Assembly: GCA_024734495.1 (NCBI GenBank)
Contig: JALMQS010000311.1
Location: 118,214 to 182,213 of the forward strand
Reading direction: 5' to 3'
From: Forficula auricularia
Lineage: Eukaryota; Arthropoda; Insecta; Dermaptera; Forficulidae
Length of the DNA: 64,000 bases
Positions 32,258 through 42,989 of the stretch are shown here, in pieces. The translations under genes and the position numbers were made by a program. The stretch's first letter is position 1. Each line of letters begins with the position of its first letter. A model generated the notes under the pieces. That model was not told the origin of the DNA, made no database searches, and saw nothing but the letters and a program-made list of their open reading frames with translations.

Positions 32258-35200
32258 CTATAAACAAATCATATTTTCAAATTTTGATAATTTATCATTT
32301 TAGAATAATTGTAATGTAGAACAAATTAAATTTTTGTATTATATAACAAAACCCAAAAGTCAAAATTGACTCTTGCGTTTAAAATATATATATGGTACAG
32401 TGTGTCAATTTGAAAACTTCCCGCACCTAGTATCGCTAAACTGGCAAATTATTTCAAAAATCACTGAGACAATTCAAATTTGTATTCGAGGGCAAGAATT
32501 TTGACGTATAAATTAGATCGCCCCGTTCACCTCCCTGCCCCCAGAGCCACCCCCCACAAAAAGGGGGTCGAGTGAGACATCATTTTGAAAGGCTTTTTAT
32601 TCTATACATTTTGGTGTGCAACTTTTTAAATTTGAGTTCTGCGCCAAGTTAGGCGACTTTGAATATTGCAAAATTGAATTTTTATAATTATTTGTGTGAT
32701 ACATTAAACTTCTAAATTCTCATTAAAACAGGTTTTGACGGTGGTAGTACGTTGTTTTAATAAATAAATTTTTACAGATAAAGTAGCAACATACCTACTA
32801 GATTTACGTAAACCACAAACAAATTAGAACGTGTTTTTATTCTTGTACATTTATTTTGCAAATGATTAACAAAGCAAAATTGAAAACACTAAAACTAAAG
32901 TAAACATAAATATACAATTTTGACTTTGTTAATCATTATCAAAATAAATGTACATAAATAAACCCGTTCTAATTTGTTTGTGGTTTACGTTAATCTAGTA
33001 GGTATGATGCTACTTTATCTGTAAAAATTGATTTATTAAAACAACATACCGCCGCCAAAACCTGTTTTAATGAGAATTTATAAGTTTAATATATCACACA
33101 AATAATTACAAAAATTCATTTTTCCAATATTAAAAGACACCTAACATGGAAACGCAGTACTCAAATTTAAAAAATGGCAACACCAAAATGTAGAGAATAA
33201 AAATCTCTTCAAAATAATGTCTTACTCAATCCCCTTTCCCATATAATATTTTTGAATTGGTGGCTCTGGGGGGCAGGGGGTGAAGGCGGCGATCTAATTT
33301 ATACGTCAAAATTCTTCCCCTCGATTACAAATTTGACGTGTCTCAGCGATTTTTGAAATAATTTGCCAGTTTAGCGATACTAGCGGTGGGATGTTTTCAA
33401 ATTGACACACTATTTATATTTTGGATTTTTTTTTATAAGATTTGTTCAGAGGAATTTTGAAATTTTGACGCTCAACTTAAAATTCATGAGAGAATTATAA
33501 TCTCTCTAAAATTAGAAGGCTAATTCCAACTCGAGATTTTTATAGATATTTACGTTTTACGGTCACCTTAAAAGATTACCCGAGGGGTGAACCGCGACCT
33601 AAAATTGTGTACACCTACTTCCACTTCCACTTGCATTTCCAAGTTGAACACAATAGATGACAATAGATTATCTAATGAATTCCAAAGTAATTCCAAAGGC
33701 GATATACACCTAATTCCAATCGCTGGTCGCTCCCCGGATATACCCATCAGATTGGACAATATTTTGACCTCTAATTCTGGATTCGTTATCGTATGCCCAA
33801 GGACTCACTTTTAAAGTGATGCCATCTCATGAGAACAGATTGTGCATTCCAATTAGAATATTCTATCTAAATCAAGATAGTTTCATCCGAAACATTTCTT
33901 AAAGGGAAACCATTGAAGTTGTCCTCTGCTTGATGCAAATTATAAGAATATAAATATGTAAGTAGAATTGTATAATACAACTTTAGGGTGGTCCTTATTT
34001 TGAGTATTTTCGAATTTTTATGCTGCCCGAAGCTCATATGGTTGGAAATAAATAAAGAAAATATCCCGCAAGTTCAAGTCTCTTTCTCAATTTTAACCTG
34101 TATCCCACAGCGATGTAAGTTTCTCATCTAAATAACATGGGGTTTTTTGGCATTGAACGGACAATTTTTTTATTCCGGCCAAAGTAATCGTTCAAAAAAA
34201 TTGAAACTCTGTAATCTTTTTCCTTATAATAGTAGCTATCCTTCAGAATTTTTATAAATTTTGAGTCTATAACTACTTATGTGGCGCGTAAGTTAAATTA
34301 ATTAAGTTAAAGCAGTATTTTATCTAGCTGTAACTACAAAATTATAATAGATAAAAATCTATAAAAATTCTTAAGGATAGCTACTATTATAAGGATAAAT
34401 TCTAGAGAGCTGAAAATTTTTTGAACCATTACTTTGACCGGAATAAAAAATTGTCCTTCTAATGTCAAAAACCCCATGGTATATTTAGATGGAAACTTAC
34501 ATCGCTGTTCGGCAAAGGTTAAAATTGAGATGAGACTTGAAAATTGAAGGATATTTTTTTTTATTTATTTTGAACCATATGAGTATGGGAAGCATAAAAA
34601 TTCGAAAATACCTAAAATAAGAACCACCATAAAGTACATATATAATTTATTAGTTAGATAGTATAGTTTCGAAGGTTTGACCATCATCATCAGTCCTTTT
34701 AATAAGAAATATTTTATCTGATATTTCTCATAACAGATAAAATATTTCTAATTCAAAAGACTGATGATGAAGGTCAAACCTTCGAAACTACTACTATCTA
34801 ACAAATAAATTATATATACCTATATACGCATACGAGCCCCGTCCCATCTCAATTGGCCCACCAATATTTTTTCTTTTTAAATAAAATTATGCTAATTCAC
34901 GGTAAATTTAATTTAAATATTTATTTTTATTATCATTTTGAACAACATTTTAAACAATTTAAAACATTTTATTGTAACATTTAACTTAAAATTATTTTTT
35001 AATTGTTAAAAACATATTTTTATATAAAAAATAGTTCTTTGCTTTTCACGATTTTTTTTTTTTAAGAATCTTTGAATATGTGAAATAATCAAGTAGGCTT
35101 TGCCTTTTTCCAACAAAAGAAAGTTTGTTTTGTTTATTATTAGTAAAAATGACTCGTGGAAAGATTGTTGATGAAAAAATTCGCTCAATTATTATCAATT

Positions 35201-38200
35201 TATTTAAAAAGGGAAAATCAAACGCGGAAATTGGCGATCTAGTTAATTTATCAAAGTTTACTGTCAGAAATATTATTCGAGTTTATAAAACAACGGGTAC
35301 AATAGCTACAAAACCTCGGTATGCGTTGAAATCCAAAATATCAGATGCTGATGACGGGCATTGAAGAAGATTATTAGAAAAAACAGGCGTTCGAACTGGT
35401 GAATTATCTGTTTTTTGGAGCGATGCTGTAGGGCGAAGTGTTTCAAGATCCACGTGCCATAGAGAAGCCCTTAAGTTAGGTTTTAAAACTTACAAGGTAA
35501 TTTTATTGCAACTTATACCAAATTTTTTTTGTAATTTTACTAATTTTTTTAGGCGAAAGAAAAGCCACTCTTGGCATTAAAACAAAAGAAAAACCGGCTC
35601 ACATTAATTGGACGAGTGATGAATGGAATAGTGTCCATTCGAGTGAGTGAGTCTCGTTTTGAAGTTTGTGTTGGGGACATTCAGATTTCAGATTGTTTAA
35701 AAAAGAAAGTAAAATTTCCTGCTTCAGTTATGGTATGGGGTTCAATGTCTGCTAGAGGTGTTGGAAAACTTCACTTCATTGATGGAATTGTAAACACCAA
35801 TAAATATTTAGAGATTTAAAAATCGTTACTTCCAACAATGGCAGATGCATTGCAGAATAATAATAATTTTGTGTTCCAACAAGACGGGGCGGCCTGCCAT
35901 ACATCAAGAAAATCTTTAAAATGGCTTTCTGATCATAATGTTCCACTTTTGGAGTGGGTGGCAAACAGTCCCGACTTGTCACCAATAGAAACTCTTTGGC
36001 ACACAATGAAAAAGCTATTACGAATACAACCAGCTAGAAACGTAGTCGAATTAAAACACAAACTTCAAAATATTTGGGATACTTTCACTCAAGATGAGTG
36101 TCAAAACTTAATAAGTACGTTGCCCAAAAGAATTCAAGCCGTAATTAAAAATAAAGGCGACGTCACACAGTGGTAAAGGTTTTGGATTTTGTATGTTTTC
36201 CTTGTTTTTAACAATTAAAAAATAATTTTAAGTTAAATGTTACAATAAAATGTTTTAAATTGTTTAAAATGTTGTTCCAAATGATAATAAAAATAAATAT
36301 TTAAATTAAATTTACCGTGAATTAGCATAATTTTATTTAAAAAGAAAAAATATTGGTGGGCCAATTGAGATGGGACGGGGCTCGTATTATACTTGTAATA
36401 TATATGTTTATTTTTATTTGCATCAAGCAGAAGACATTGCTTGATTTCTCTTTATGAATCAATAACTCTGCTAAACAAATCTTTTCAAATAAACATTTAT
36501 ACTTATTAATAAGTACTAGCCATTATAATTTACATACTTTATCGTTAATAGACAAATAAATAAGTCTTTCATTAATGTTTGCGAAGAATCCTGTCATAAT
36601 GGTGATCAAGAATTGAAAAGAATAAATTATAGTCATTAACAGAAGAAGAGAGTAAATGCGAAAAGTAATTAACGGAAGATAATACCCATTATCAATTGTT
36701 AAAGGACAAATATAAACACCGTTGAAAATTACTATTGAAAACCTAAACACCTGGAACAGAGGATAAATTATATCTACAATATATCTTATATCTTTAATAA
36801 TAAATCAAAAAAAGCATTTTCAATACCTGCATGTAAATTTCTTTTTTATATGCTGATTTCTTGATTGCATAAGAGAGTTTATTCATTTCGTTGAGGATTT
36901 TTAGTATTTGAGGTATCAAGAAAAGCATTATTATACTAGCCAGGGATGAGTTGAATGCGAAAAAATATATTGTACCCCCGGTTATAATCTAAAATTAGAT
37001 TGATACTGGTTTATTTAGCACTATATCTGTTAAAGATCCATCATTGATTCTAGAATCATGGCCGTAGCCGAGCGTTGGGGGGCGGTGTCCACCCTCCCAC
37101 CACTAAATGTTGAAGTAAACATGGAAATTTTACAGGATATAAATAAAACGTTCAATAAAAATCTACATAATATAAATATTACACTGGTAAAAAAAAGTAA
37201 TCTAGACATCAGGGGGGTCATGTTTCTTACTTTTAGTAGTATCTCTATTCTAGCCCCTCGATGGGTAGTTAGGCGCTCTCCTCCCTCCAAATTTTTTTTG
37301 CTACGGTCTTGTCTAGAATATTCAAACTTTTATGTTGAAGGTGCACAACTTACCTTCACAACTTGTGAATATTACTAAATTTCAAACAGTCCTTCTTTTT
37401 CAAGGAGCCAATTTGATCAATGCCGGTTTTAGGAGGAGCTAAAGGACTTCATAAATAGACATTTTATAATATTTGCCCAAAATTTTATTTTAGATTCTCA
37501 ACAGCCTATTGCTGTCGAATTAAAGAAATGCAAAACTAATCCGATCCATTAGCAAATACTTGATTCCAAACCATGAAGAACTTCCCTGAAATCCCATCTT
37601 TCCCCATTATACAGTTCTTCAAGACCCTCAATAGTTCACAGACCCTTCTCTTGATTACTATTTTCTTTTAGATAATGCGTGAGCTTAGAAAGAAATTTAG
37701 GTGCTGCACCTTCTGTTGGGCTAATCAAAAAAATAAATATTTGCAGAGTTTCAATTTTATCTATTATATATAAAATTCTTTGCCCGATACACTCACTCAC
37801 TCACTCATCATCAAAACAGCCAGAACCACTAGACATAGAAACATGAAATTTGGAGAGGATATTACATCTATGACATAGGGGCTCACTAAGAAAGGATTTT
37901 TTCGAAATTCGACCCCTAAGGGGATCAAAGAGGGCAAGTGTATTTTCACTGATTATGCGATATCTCTTAATGGCGATAAAATATCTACTTGCTTTTTACT
38001 TATAAAAATACTAAATTAAAGTATCTAAAAACTAATTTCAGGATTTTTTGAAATTCGACCCCTAAAGGAGTCAAAAGGGGCAAAATATCTTTGCAATGTG
38101 TTTACACTAATTATGCATTTTCAATTAAGAACGATAAGATATCTACTTGATTTTTACTTAATAAAATTCTAAATACAAATATCTAAAAAGTAATTTCCGG

Positions 38201-41157
38201 ATTTTTTGAAATTCGACTCCCAACTATCTCAAAATGTGAGTGGGGGCGAAAATTAAAACTCTCTCCTACGTCATTAGAATTCTTTATTACTTTAAGAAAC
38301 TATTCCTGTAAAAATCAACTATCAAAATTGACTGTATGGGGGCGAGGGGGCAAATTATAGAAATTTTTAGCTTTTTAGTACATTTACTCTTTAGAAAACG
38401 ATGGATTATTTATTTGCAAATATCAAAAAAATAATTTCAAGATTTTTTGTAATCCGACCCCCTCCCTCAACTATCCATATCCAAAATGTGAGTGGGGGCA
38501 AAAATTAAAACTCTCTCCGATCTTGATCAAATTTTGTAGAGTTATTCTTTATTACTTTAAGAAATTATTCCTTTAAAAATCTGGCGGGTGGCGTCTCGGC
38601 ATGTGATTATTAGGTCTGTAATATATATTTATAATATTTTGCCCCTCTTTCGCCCCCACGCACTCATTTTGGCTATTGATTTTTACAGCATAGATTTTAT
38701 ATAGTCTTAAAAACTAACATTACAAAATTTGATCTATATCGGAGAGAGTATTAATTTTTTTGCCCCCACTCACATTTTGGGAGGTTGAAATTATTTTTTA
38801 GATATTTGCAAATAAATAACTCTCAGTTTTCTACAGAGTAAACATTAATAGCCAAAATGAGTGCGTGGGGGCGAAATGGGGGCAAAATATTACAGACCTA
38901 ATAATCACATGCCGAGACGCGGCCCGTCAGGGCCACCTGCCCGGAGGACTCTACAGCTCGTCATTATATATTAGGTAAAATTTCTGAAAGTATTTCAAGA
39001 TAGATATTATTAAATTGTATCCCAACTAAGGTAAATTTCAAATTTCTAGGTCTTTTGAACTATTTTAAATTTTAATAAGATTGAAGTAATTTTTGAAGAC
39101 AGACTGATAAGTGAATTGAATGGATATTGATGGGGCAGTCCAAAAAAAGAAGATAATTTATTCTATCTTTTTTATTAATAAACCGACGTTTCGTAGGCTA
39201 TTCTCTCCTTTTTTACTTATAGAAAGAGGTGTAGGTTTTAGGTGAAACATGATATTAAATAATCAGAGTAAAGGGTGTGTAGTTTCCCAGTGAATGAAAT
39301 AAAACTCAAGGAGGAGGAGGAGGTTTGTACAAACTCAATATATTTCTGATTAGTAGTCCATCATCAGGAGTTTACAGGTTAAAACAGTAAACTCCTGAAT
39401 ATGGACTAATAATCAGAAATATATTGAGTTTGTATAAACCTCTTTGAGTTTTATTTCATTCACTGTGAAACTACACACCCTTTACTTTATTAAGCTATTC
39501 CCTCCTTCTTCAGGGTTTTGAAAAGTCAGTAAAGGAAATCCAATGCGACATTCCTCTGTCTCCTCTTTTCAGTGGCAGTAACAATAAAATATATCGTATA
39601 TCATTTTCAGCAGAATTTTAGTGTATTGATAATTTATACTATCTTTTAAATTTTATAGAAAAAGTTCTCATTTTGGAGCTTTCTGAAATTTCATCTTCCA
39701 TTCAAATTTTTTTGAAATTACTAGATCTTTTTGTAATTTTTTTTGTAAACTTTTTCTTATTTCGGTCAGTTCTATGCTTTGAAATTTTAAAACTTTGTTT
39801 CTTTCAACTCCCCCTCCCCGTACATTTTATATTTCTGAAAATTTAATAAAATATAGGGACACAGTTTCCATAGAATCCCCAGTTTATGTGATTTTACCAA
39901 TATAATATAGTATTTTTTTCACTATACGAAATTTTGTTTATTTCGTATCTATTTGTATTGTAAACATAATAAATTTACAATTTTTTAACAGTGTGTGTAG
40001 ACACGGTGTCAATTAAAATAAACAAAAATGCGTTACTTTTTCTTTGATTAAATCATTTACTGATTTAAGGAGGTTCGGGACTGTTTATCATTTTTATAAG
40101 AAAATTCTCAAATTTTTACCATCGAATCATTGATGCAATTAAATATTTATTCCCAAAATTTGAAGTTGATCGTCTGTCCCATTACCGAGAAATAAATTAT
40201 TGAAAATTGTCCTTTTTAACATGGAATTTGCAGCCAACAGAATATAACAAAACCACTAGTGTAGAATTCCAACTCTATTTTTGTGTTAAATAAATGATTT
40301 TATAATGAGAAAAAATTTATCTCAATATTCTTTTTATTAATATTATCAAAACAAAGATTTTTATTTGAAATTAACCTCAATATTAACAAAATTTTTATTA
40401 AAAAATTTAGTACCTAGCCAGAAGTTGTTACTCTGCAGAAATACAAAAGGTTTTTTCGAAGATCAACCAGATAGATATGCTGTCCCGAACCTCTTTAAAG
40501 AGCGGTCCACCAAGCATATAAATAAAAATCTCTTAAAAACGTACTCTTTTCCCGCCAAGTTTCTAGTTTTTCCCCTTTTCATTTTGGTTAGATGTACTTA
40601 AATAGTGAGAGCGGGGGTGCGCTAAAGATAGGGAGAGGGAGGGGCCGTCGCCCCCTTCGACCCCCCTTGGCTACGCCTCTGGTAAGTATCGTATTCGGTC
40701 AAGTACAAAGTCAAAGTAGTTAGTAAAATAAAATATATTCATGGACAAAGAAGTTAGTTGAATGAAGAGAAGTGTCAGTGTACTACTGAACTACCGACTA
40801 TGTAGTCCGCTACTTTCTTAAATTTGTAAGCTTGGGCTCCACTACGCGGAATACCTCTTCTAAGATCTTATTAATTGAGATTAGAAGAAGAATTGGCAAA
40901 AAACATTTTTCATAGATTTTTTTTATTACTATTATTAAGATACAAACCTGATAAAGATTATTTCCTCTTATGCAAGGAAATACTAAAAAATAAATCATCA
41001 TAATATTCAAACTTTGAAAAACAATTGAATACAAATACCATTTGGTACTAATAACGAATAAATGAGATCCTTTAGAAATCCTTATCATAGTATAAGGAGC
41101 AATTCCAAAACATCGCATTGGGAAAAGATGGGTTCTAAAAAGAGTATGAATATCCAT
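31931..41157 (-). CDS. Insect chemosensory receptor gene, probably gustatory receptor (partial, 4 exons)
   Basis: The likely product is a seven-transmembrane ligand-gated channel subunit of chemosensory neurons. Four minus-strand exons with GT/AG borders all join in phase 0: 41157-40948 (70 codons), 36988-36827 (54), 36750-36538 (71) and 32257-31931 (109). The start ATG lies in ACCATGG. The N-terminus MDIHTLFRTHLFPMRCFGIAPY resembles the L-x-P-hydrophobic-x-x-x-R-x-F-G-x-x-P-Y start of gustatory receptors. Hydrophobic segments follow in each exon, about six in total. The last exon(s), which should hold the seventh segment and a TYxxxxxQ-type motif, were not found below 31931. No stop interrupts the four exons, so the gene may be functional. 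Introns 1 and 3 are filled with transposons. Odorant receptor is the main alternative; exon linkage is inferred from order, strand and phase. Confidence 0.65.
32395..33413. repeat. 1-kb foldback (CAGTGTGTC ends)
   Basis: The ends read TACAGTGTGTCAATTTGAAAAC-type sequence and its inverse (GTTTTCAAATTGACACACTA). Arms of about 470 bp match along their length, including GACGTATAAATTAGATCG and AAACAGGTTTTG/CAAAACCTG, closing on a loop near 32880-32925. No ORF. It lies in intron 3 of the receptor gene. The ends resemble those of the 9218-10312 element. Confidence 0.85.
33582..33738. mobile_element. Short MITE-like repeat, copy 2
   Basis: Matches 21197-21366 (AGGGGTGAACCGCGACC, GACAATAGATTATCTAATGA, CACCTAATTCCAATCGC). 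Confidence 0.65.
33985..34633. repeat. 650-bp foldback nested in family H
   Basis: Arms of about 300 bp (ACTTTAGGGTGGTCCTTATTTT to its inverse; TAGTAGCTATCCTT and AAGGATAGCTACTA near the centre). No coding capacity. Confidence 0.8.
34633..34822. repeat. Palindrome with two hammerhead-type cores
   Basis: Minus strand 34693-34657 reads CTGATGA, a GGT.../ACC stem and GAAAC; plus strand 34762-34789 reads CTGATGA, a GAAGG/CCTTC stem and GAAAC. The arms pair through TCTTATTAG-type bases around 34722. The bases after GAAAC (TACTACTATC) no longer give a clear cleavage triplet. Confidence 0.75.
34834..36384 (+). mobile_element. Tc1-like transposon with about 180-bp terminal inverted repeats
   Basis: The ends start CGAGCCCCGTCCCATCTC and match inverted for roughly 180 bases. 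TA flanks both sides (34832-34833 and 36385-36386). The arms contain AATTGGCCCACCAATATTTT and TTACCGTGAATTAGCATAAT. The transposase gene inside is described separately. The element is 1,551 bp, near the normal Tc1 length. Confidence 0.9.
35148..36176 (+). pseudogene. Tc1-like transposase with a spliceosomal intron, inactivated
   Basis: The frame opens with MTRGKIVDEKIRSII and a helix-turn-helix NAEIGDLVNLSKFTVRNII (residues about 26-45). The second DNA-binding half (RRLLEKTGVRTGEL, SRSTCHREALKLG) follows. A GT...AG intron of about 56 bases (35497-35552, AAG|GTAATT to TTTTTTTAG) precedes the catalytic half. That half has SRFEVCV, MVWGSMSARGVGKLHF, FQQDGAACHTS (second D) and SPDLSPIETLWHTMKKLL (final E). 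Three lesions are visible: an in-frame TGA at 35362-35364, an in-frame TAA at 35817-35819, and loss of the first catalytic aspartate in the W-S-D-E-S-R-F block together with a local frame change (about 35590-35660). It ends KNKGDVTQW. Confidence 0.88.
36538..36750 (-). CDS. Receptor gene, exon 3
   Basis: Acceptor CTGTTCCAG and the strong donor AAA|GTATGT bound 71 codons at phase 0. The peptide begins VFRFSIVIFNGVY and has the hydrophobic segment LPLITFRIYSLLLLMTIIYS. Confidence 0.72.
36827..36988 (-). CDS. Receptor gene, exon 2
   Basis: Acceptor TCTAATTTTAG and donor CAG|GTATTG bound 54 codons at phase 0. The peptide is ITGGTIYFFAFNSSLASIIM in its first part, then a basic stretch KKSAYKKEIYMQ at the exon end. 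The intron to exon 3 is only 76 bases, which supports the linkage. Confidence 0.72.
37057..37311. mobile_element. hAT-type MITE, 255 bp
   Basis: The ends read CATGGCCGTAGCC and, inverted, GCTACGGTCTTG. The 8-bp duplication TCTAGAAT is perfect (37049-37056, 37312-37319). It lies in intron 1 of the receptor gene. A related end (GGCTACGCCTCTGG) is at 40667-40681. Confidence 0.8.
37760..38584 (+). repeat. Helitron-like left end with two minisatellites
   Basis: The start TCTATTATATATAAAATTC followed by CACTCACTCACTCATCATC and AGAAACATGAAATTTGG has the look of Helitron 5' ends in insects. Two tandem arrays follow. One has a unit of about 150 bp (GATTTTTTGAAATTCGACCCC to ATATCTAAAAA; 37895-38200). 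The other has a unit of about 240 bp (CAAAATGTGAGTGGGGGC, TTAAAACTCTCTCC; 38205-38580). Confidence 0.5.
38585..38945. repeat. Palindrome of about 360 bp
   Basis: Arms run from GGGTGGCGTCTCGGCATGTG to its inverse CACATGCCGAGACGCGGCCC. They include GGTCTGTAATAT and CCCCCACGCACTCATTTTGG. The inner part carries the TGAGTGGGGGC words of the preceding minisatellite, so it may be an inverted duplication of that element's end. Confidence 0.7.
39183..39513 (-). repeat. Family C hammerhead-like core split by a family A foldback
   Basis: On the minus strand CTGAAGA and GGAGGGAATAGC (39513-39494) are separated from GAATAGCCTAC and GAAACGTCGG (39203-39183) by 285 inserted bases. The stretch GCTATTCCCTCC / GCTATTCTCTCC is present on both sides of the insert, a 12-bp target duplication with one change. 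Without the insert the pieces form one hammerhead-type core. Confidence 0.75.
39209..39493 (-). repeat. Foldback family A, copy 4, with the best-formed hammerhead-type core
   Basis: The element shows the family start (AGAGGTGTAGGTTTTAGGTG) and arms of about 120 bp. On the minus strand AAACTC (39373-39368), CTGATGA (39367-39361), a stem region, GAAATATATT (39346-39337) and GAGTTT (39336-39331) follow each other. AAACTC and GAGTTT form a perfect 6-bp helix I next to an ATT cleavage-type triplet. The inverse copy in the other arm has CTGAATA and is damaged. Confidence 0.82.
39530..40660. other. AT-rich intronic stretch, nothing recognised
   Basis: Within intron 1 of the receptor gene; no further structure was recognised. 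Confidence 0.4.
40661..40682 (-). repeat. Terminal fragment related to hAT MITE ends
   Basis: On the minus strand CCAGAGGCGTAGCCAAGG resembles CATGGCCGTAGCC of the MITE at 37057 and other hAT termini. The rest of the element is not identified. Confidence 0.35.
40948..41157 (-). CDS. Receptor gene, exon 1
   Basis: The ATG is in the good context ACCATGG and the donor is CAG|GTTTGT after 70 codons. One membrane segment (YSIVFQSLNIMMIYFLVFP) ends with IRGNNLYQ at the splice site. The next 5' in-frame methionine (8 codons upstream) is less likely because of its context. Confidence 0.7.
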
Positions 41158-41632
41158 GGTATCTGTACTTAGACTGTACAAAATTCAAGTCAGAGAAAAG
41201 ATAATTAAATAAATGAGTGATTATCGATTTATTTATTTTTCTTACTTATAATTCATTACAATAATGTGCCGTTCATATTGGGCGAGTTTTATTTACATTT
41301 ATTTATGACTTAAATGCTTTTAGAAAAATAAATTAAATTTATTTATTGACAAAAGGCAAAGATAATATGAAGAAACGGGGCAAAGCAAAAGCCTTGACCT
41401 TTGAAAAATTTGTGTTTCGGAAATTAATAATAATTGATTAGATTTCAAGATATCAAGTTTTCTAACGATGGTAATCGTTTTCACTAACATAATTAACTAA
41501 TACCCTTGGGATCGCTTCTATAGATACCTATTTTGTAACAAAAAGATCCAAAAATAGAAAACAAGAATATGTATACAATATTGATGGTTAATGGAGAATA
41601 GATGAAAGGCATCCCAAGGATAATTAAATAAA

Positions 41633-42010
41633 CTGCAACGGATCGTTGCTAAACTTTATCAAATTCATTTGAAATATTAATATGTTTGTTCCTTTATTAT
41701 TAATCAGATATCACTTGCAATTTGTAGTTCATGTTGACATTAATTAAAAATAATTCTCATTTAATAGTCGAGGAATAACCATTCTACATTGGATTTTTGA
41801 CGTTTCGGTTATTAATGGTAACCATTGCTGAAGACATGGAGGAATCGACTTAAAATCAAAAATAACGATCGATTCTCATCTACTACTAGAGAAATAACCT
41901 TATTTGCATTCCATTTTTGATGTTTTGACCATTAATGGCAACCTCTACTGAAAACGTGGAAGAATCGACTTAAAAATCAAAAAGAATAAATTCTTTTTAT
42001 GGCAAACACC
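41633..42010 (+). repeat. Family S repeat, copy 2
   Basis: The head (CAACGGATCGTTGCTAAAC to TAGTTCATGTTGAC) is followed by about two units containing GACGTTTCGG, TGGTAACCATTGCTGAAGAC and GGAATCGACTTAAAATC, then the far end AATCAAAAAGAATAAATTC. Orientation is opposite to 14025-14560. Confidence 0.85.
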
Positions 42011-42680
42011 TCAAACTTGAAAACCTAATGTAGAATTGTTATTCCTCAAGTATTAGATGAGAATCGATGGCTATTTTTGATTTTAAGTCGATTCCTCCAT
42101 GTCTTCAGCAATGGTTACCAATAAAAACCGAAATGTCAAAAATCCAATATAGAATGATTATTCCTCAAGTACTAGATGAGAATCAATCGCTATTCTTGGT
42201 TTAAAGTCGATTTCTCTATGTCTTCAGCAATGGTTACCAACAAAAACCGAAACGCCAAAAATCCAATATAGAATGGTTATTCCTCAAGTATTAGATGAGA
42301 ATCAATCGCTATTTTTGGTTTAAAGTCGATTTCTCTATGTCTTCAGCAATGGTTACCAATAAAAACCGAAACGCCAAAAATCCAATATAGAATGGTTATT
42401 CCTCAAGTATTAGATGAGAATCAATCGCTATTTTTGGTTTTAAAGTCGATTTCTCTATGTCTTCAGCAATGGTTACCAATAAAAACCGAAACGCCAAAAA
42501 TCCAATATAGAATGGTTATTCCTCAAGTACTAGATGAGAATCAATCGCTATTTTTGGTTTTAAGTCGATTTCTCTATGTCTTCAGCAATGGTTACCAATA
42601 AAAACCGAAACGTCAAAAATCCAATATAGAATGGTTATTCCTCAAGTACTAGTTGAGAATCAATCGCTATTTTTAGCATT
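42011..42680 (-). repeat. 119-120 bp minisatellite array (family S units), inverted
   Basis: The word TTATTCCTCAAG starts at 42039, 42158, 42277, 42396, 42516 and 42635, giving five full units of 119-120 bp and a partial sixth. The three central units are nearly identical, so the array expanded recently. The units run opposite to the adjoining copy at 41633-42010. Each contains GAAACG(T/C)C after a GGTTACC...AAACC stem. Confidence 0.93.
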
Positions 42681-42989
42681 TCACAGAGAAAAGCCTATCC
42701 ACTCTTACTTAGTTAGGTTAAATGAGTCCTATATTACCATAAACAGATCAAATGAATAAATTTTAAAGAATTCAAAAATCTTACTTTAGAGTAAAGTACT
42801 TTAAAATATAATTTTACTAAAAACTTTATTTAACCTTTTTTGTCGGCCCCAAGGTACTTAATTAGGATATTAAATTTCATCAAAATTGGTTAAGTCATTT
42901 TAAAGATATTTAGAAAAAACTAAAAAAGTACTGAAATAAATAATGTTGTATAATACTAATGTTTGTGGGCCGATATGTACCAAAAACTA

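Larger units (their letters stand above)
33895..36465. repeat. Family H hammerhead element interrupted by two insertions
   Basis: The outer left end (GTTGTCCTCTGCTTGATGCAA, 33919) has its inverse at the far right (TTGCATCAAGCAGAAGAC, 36419-36436). Between them lie a foldback (33985-34633), the ribozyme-bearing palindrome (34633-34822) and a Tc1 transposon (34834-36384). The pieces read as one foldback opened by later insertions. Confidence 0.65.

Noticed and set aside
42392..42601. Repetitive 69-codon frame
   Set aside because: It is the translation of two 119-bp minisatellite units.
42011..42680. Active hammerhead in each minisatellite unit
   Set aside because: Stem and GAAACGTC are present, but CTGANGA does not precede the stem on that strand (the bases are TCAGCAAT); a CTGAAGA occurs only on the opposite strand.
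41633..42680. CRISPR-like array
   Set aside because: The units are contiguous 119-bp tandem repeats with no spacers and the context is eukaryotic.
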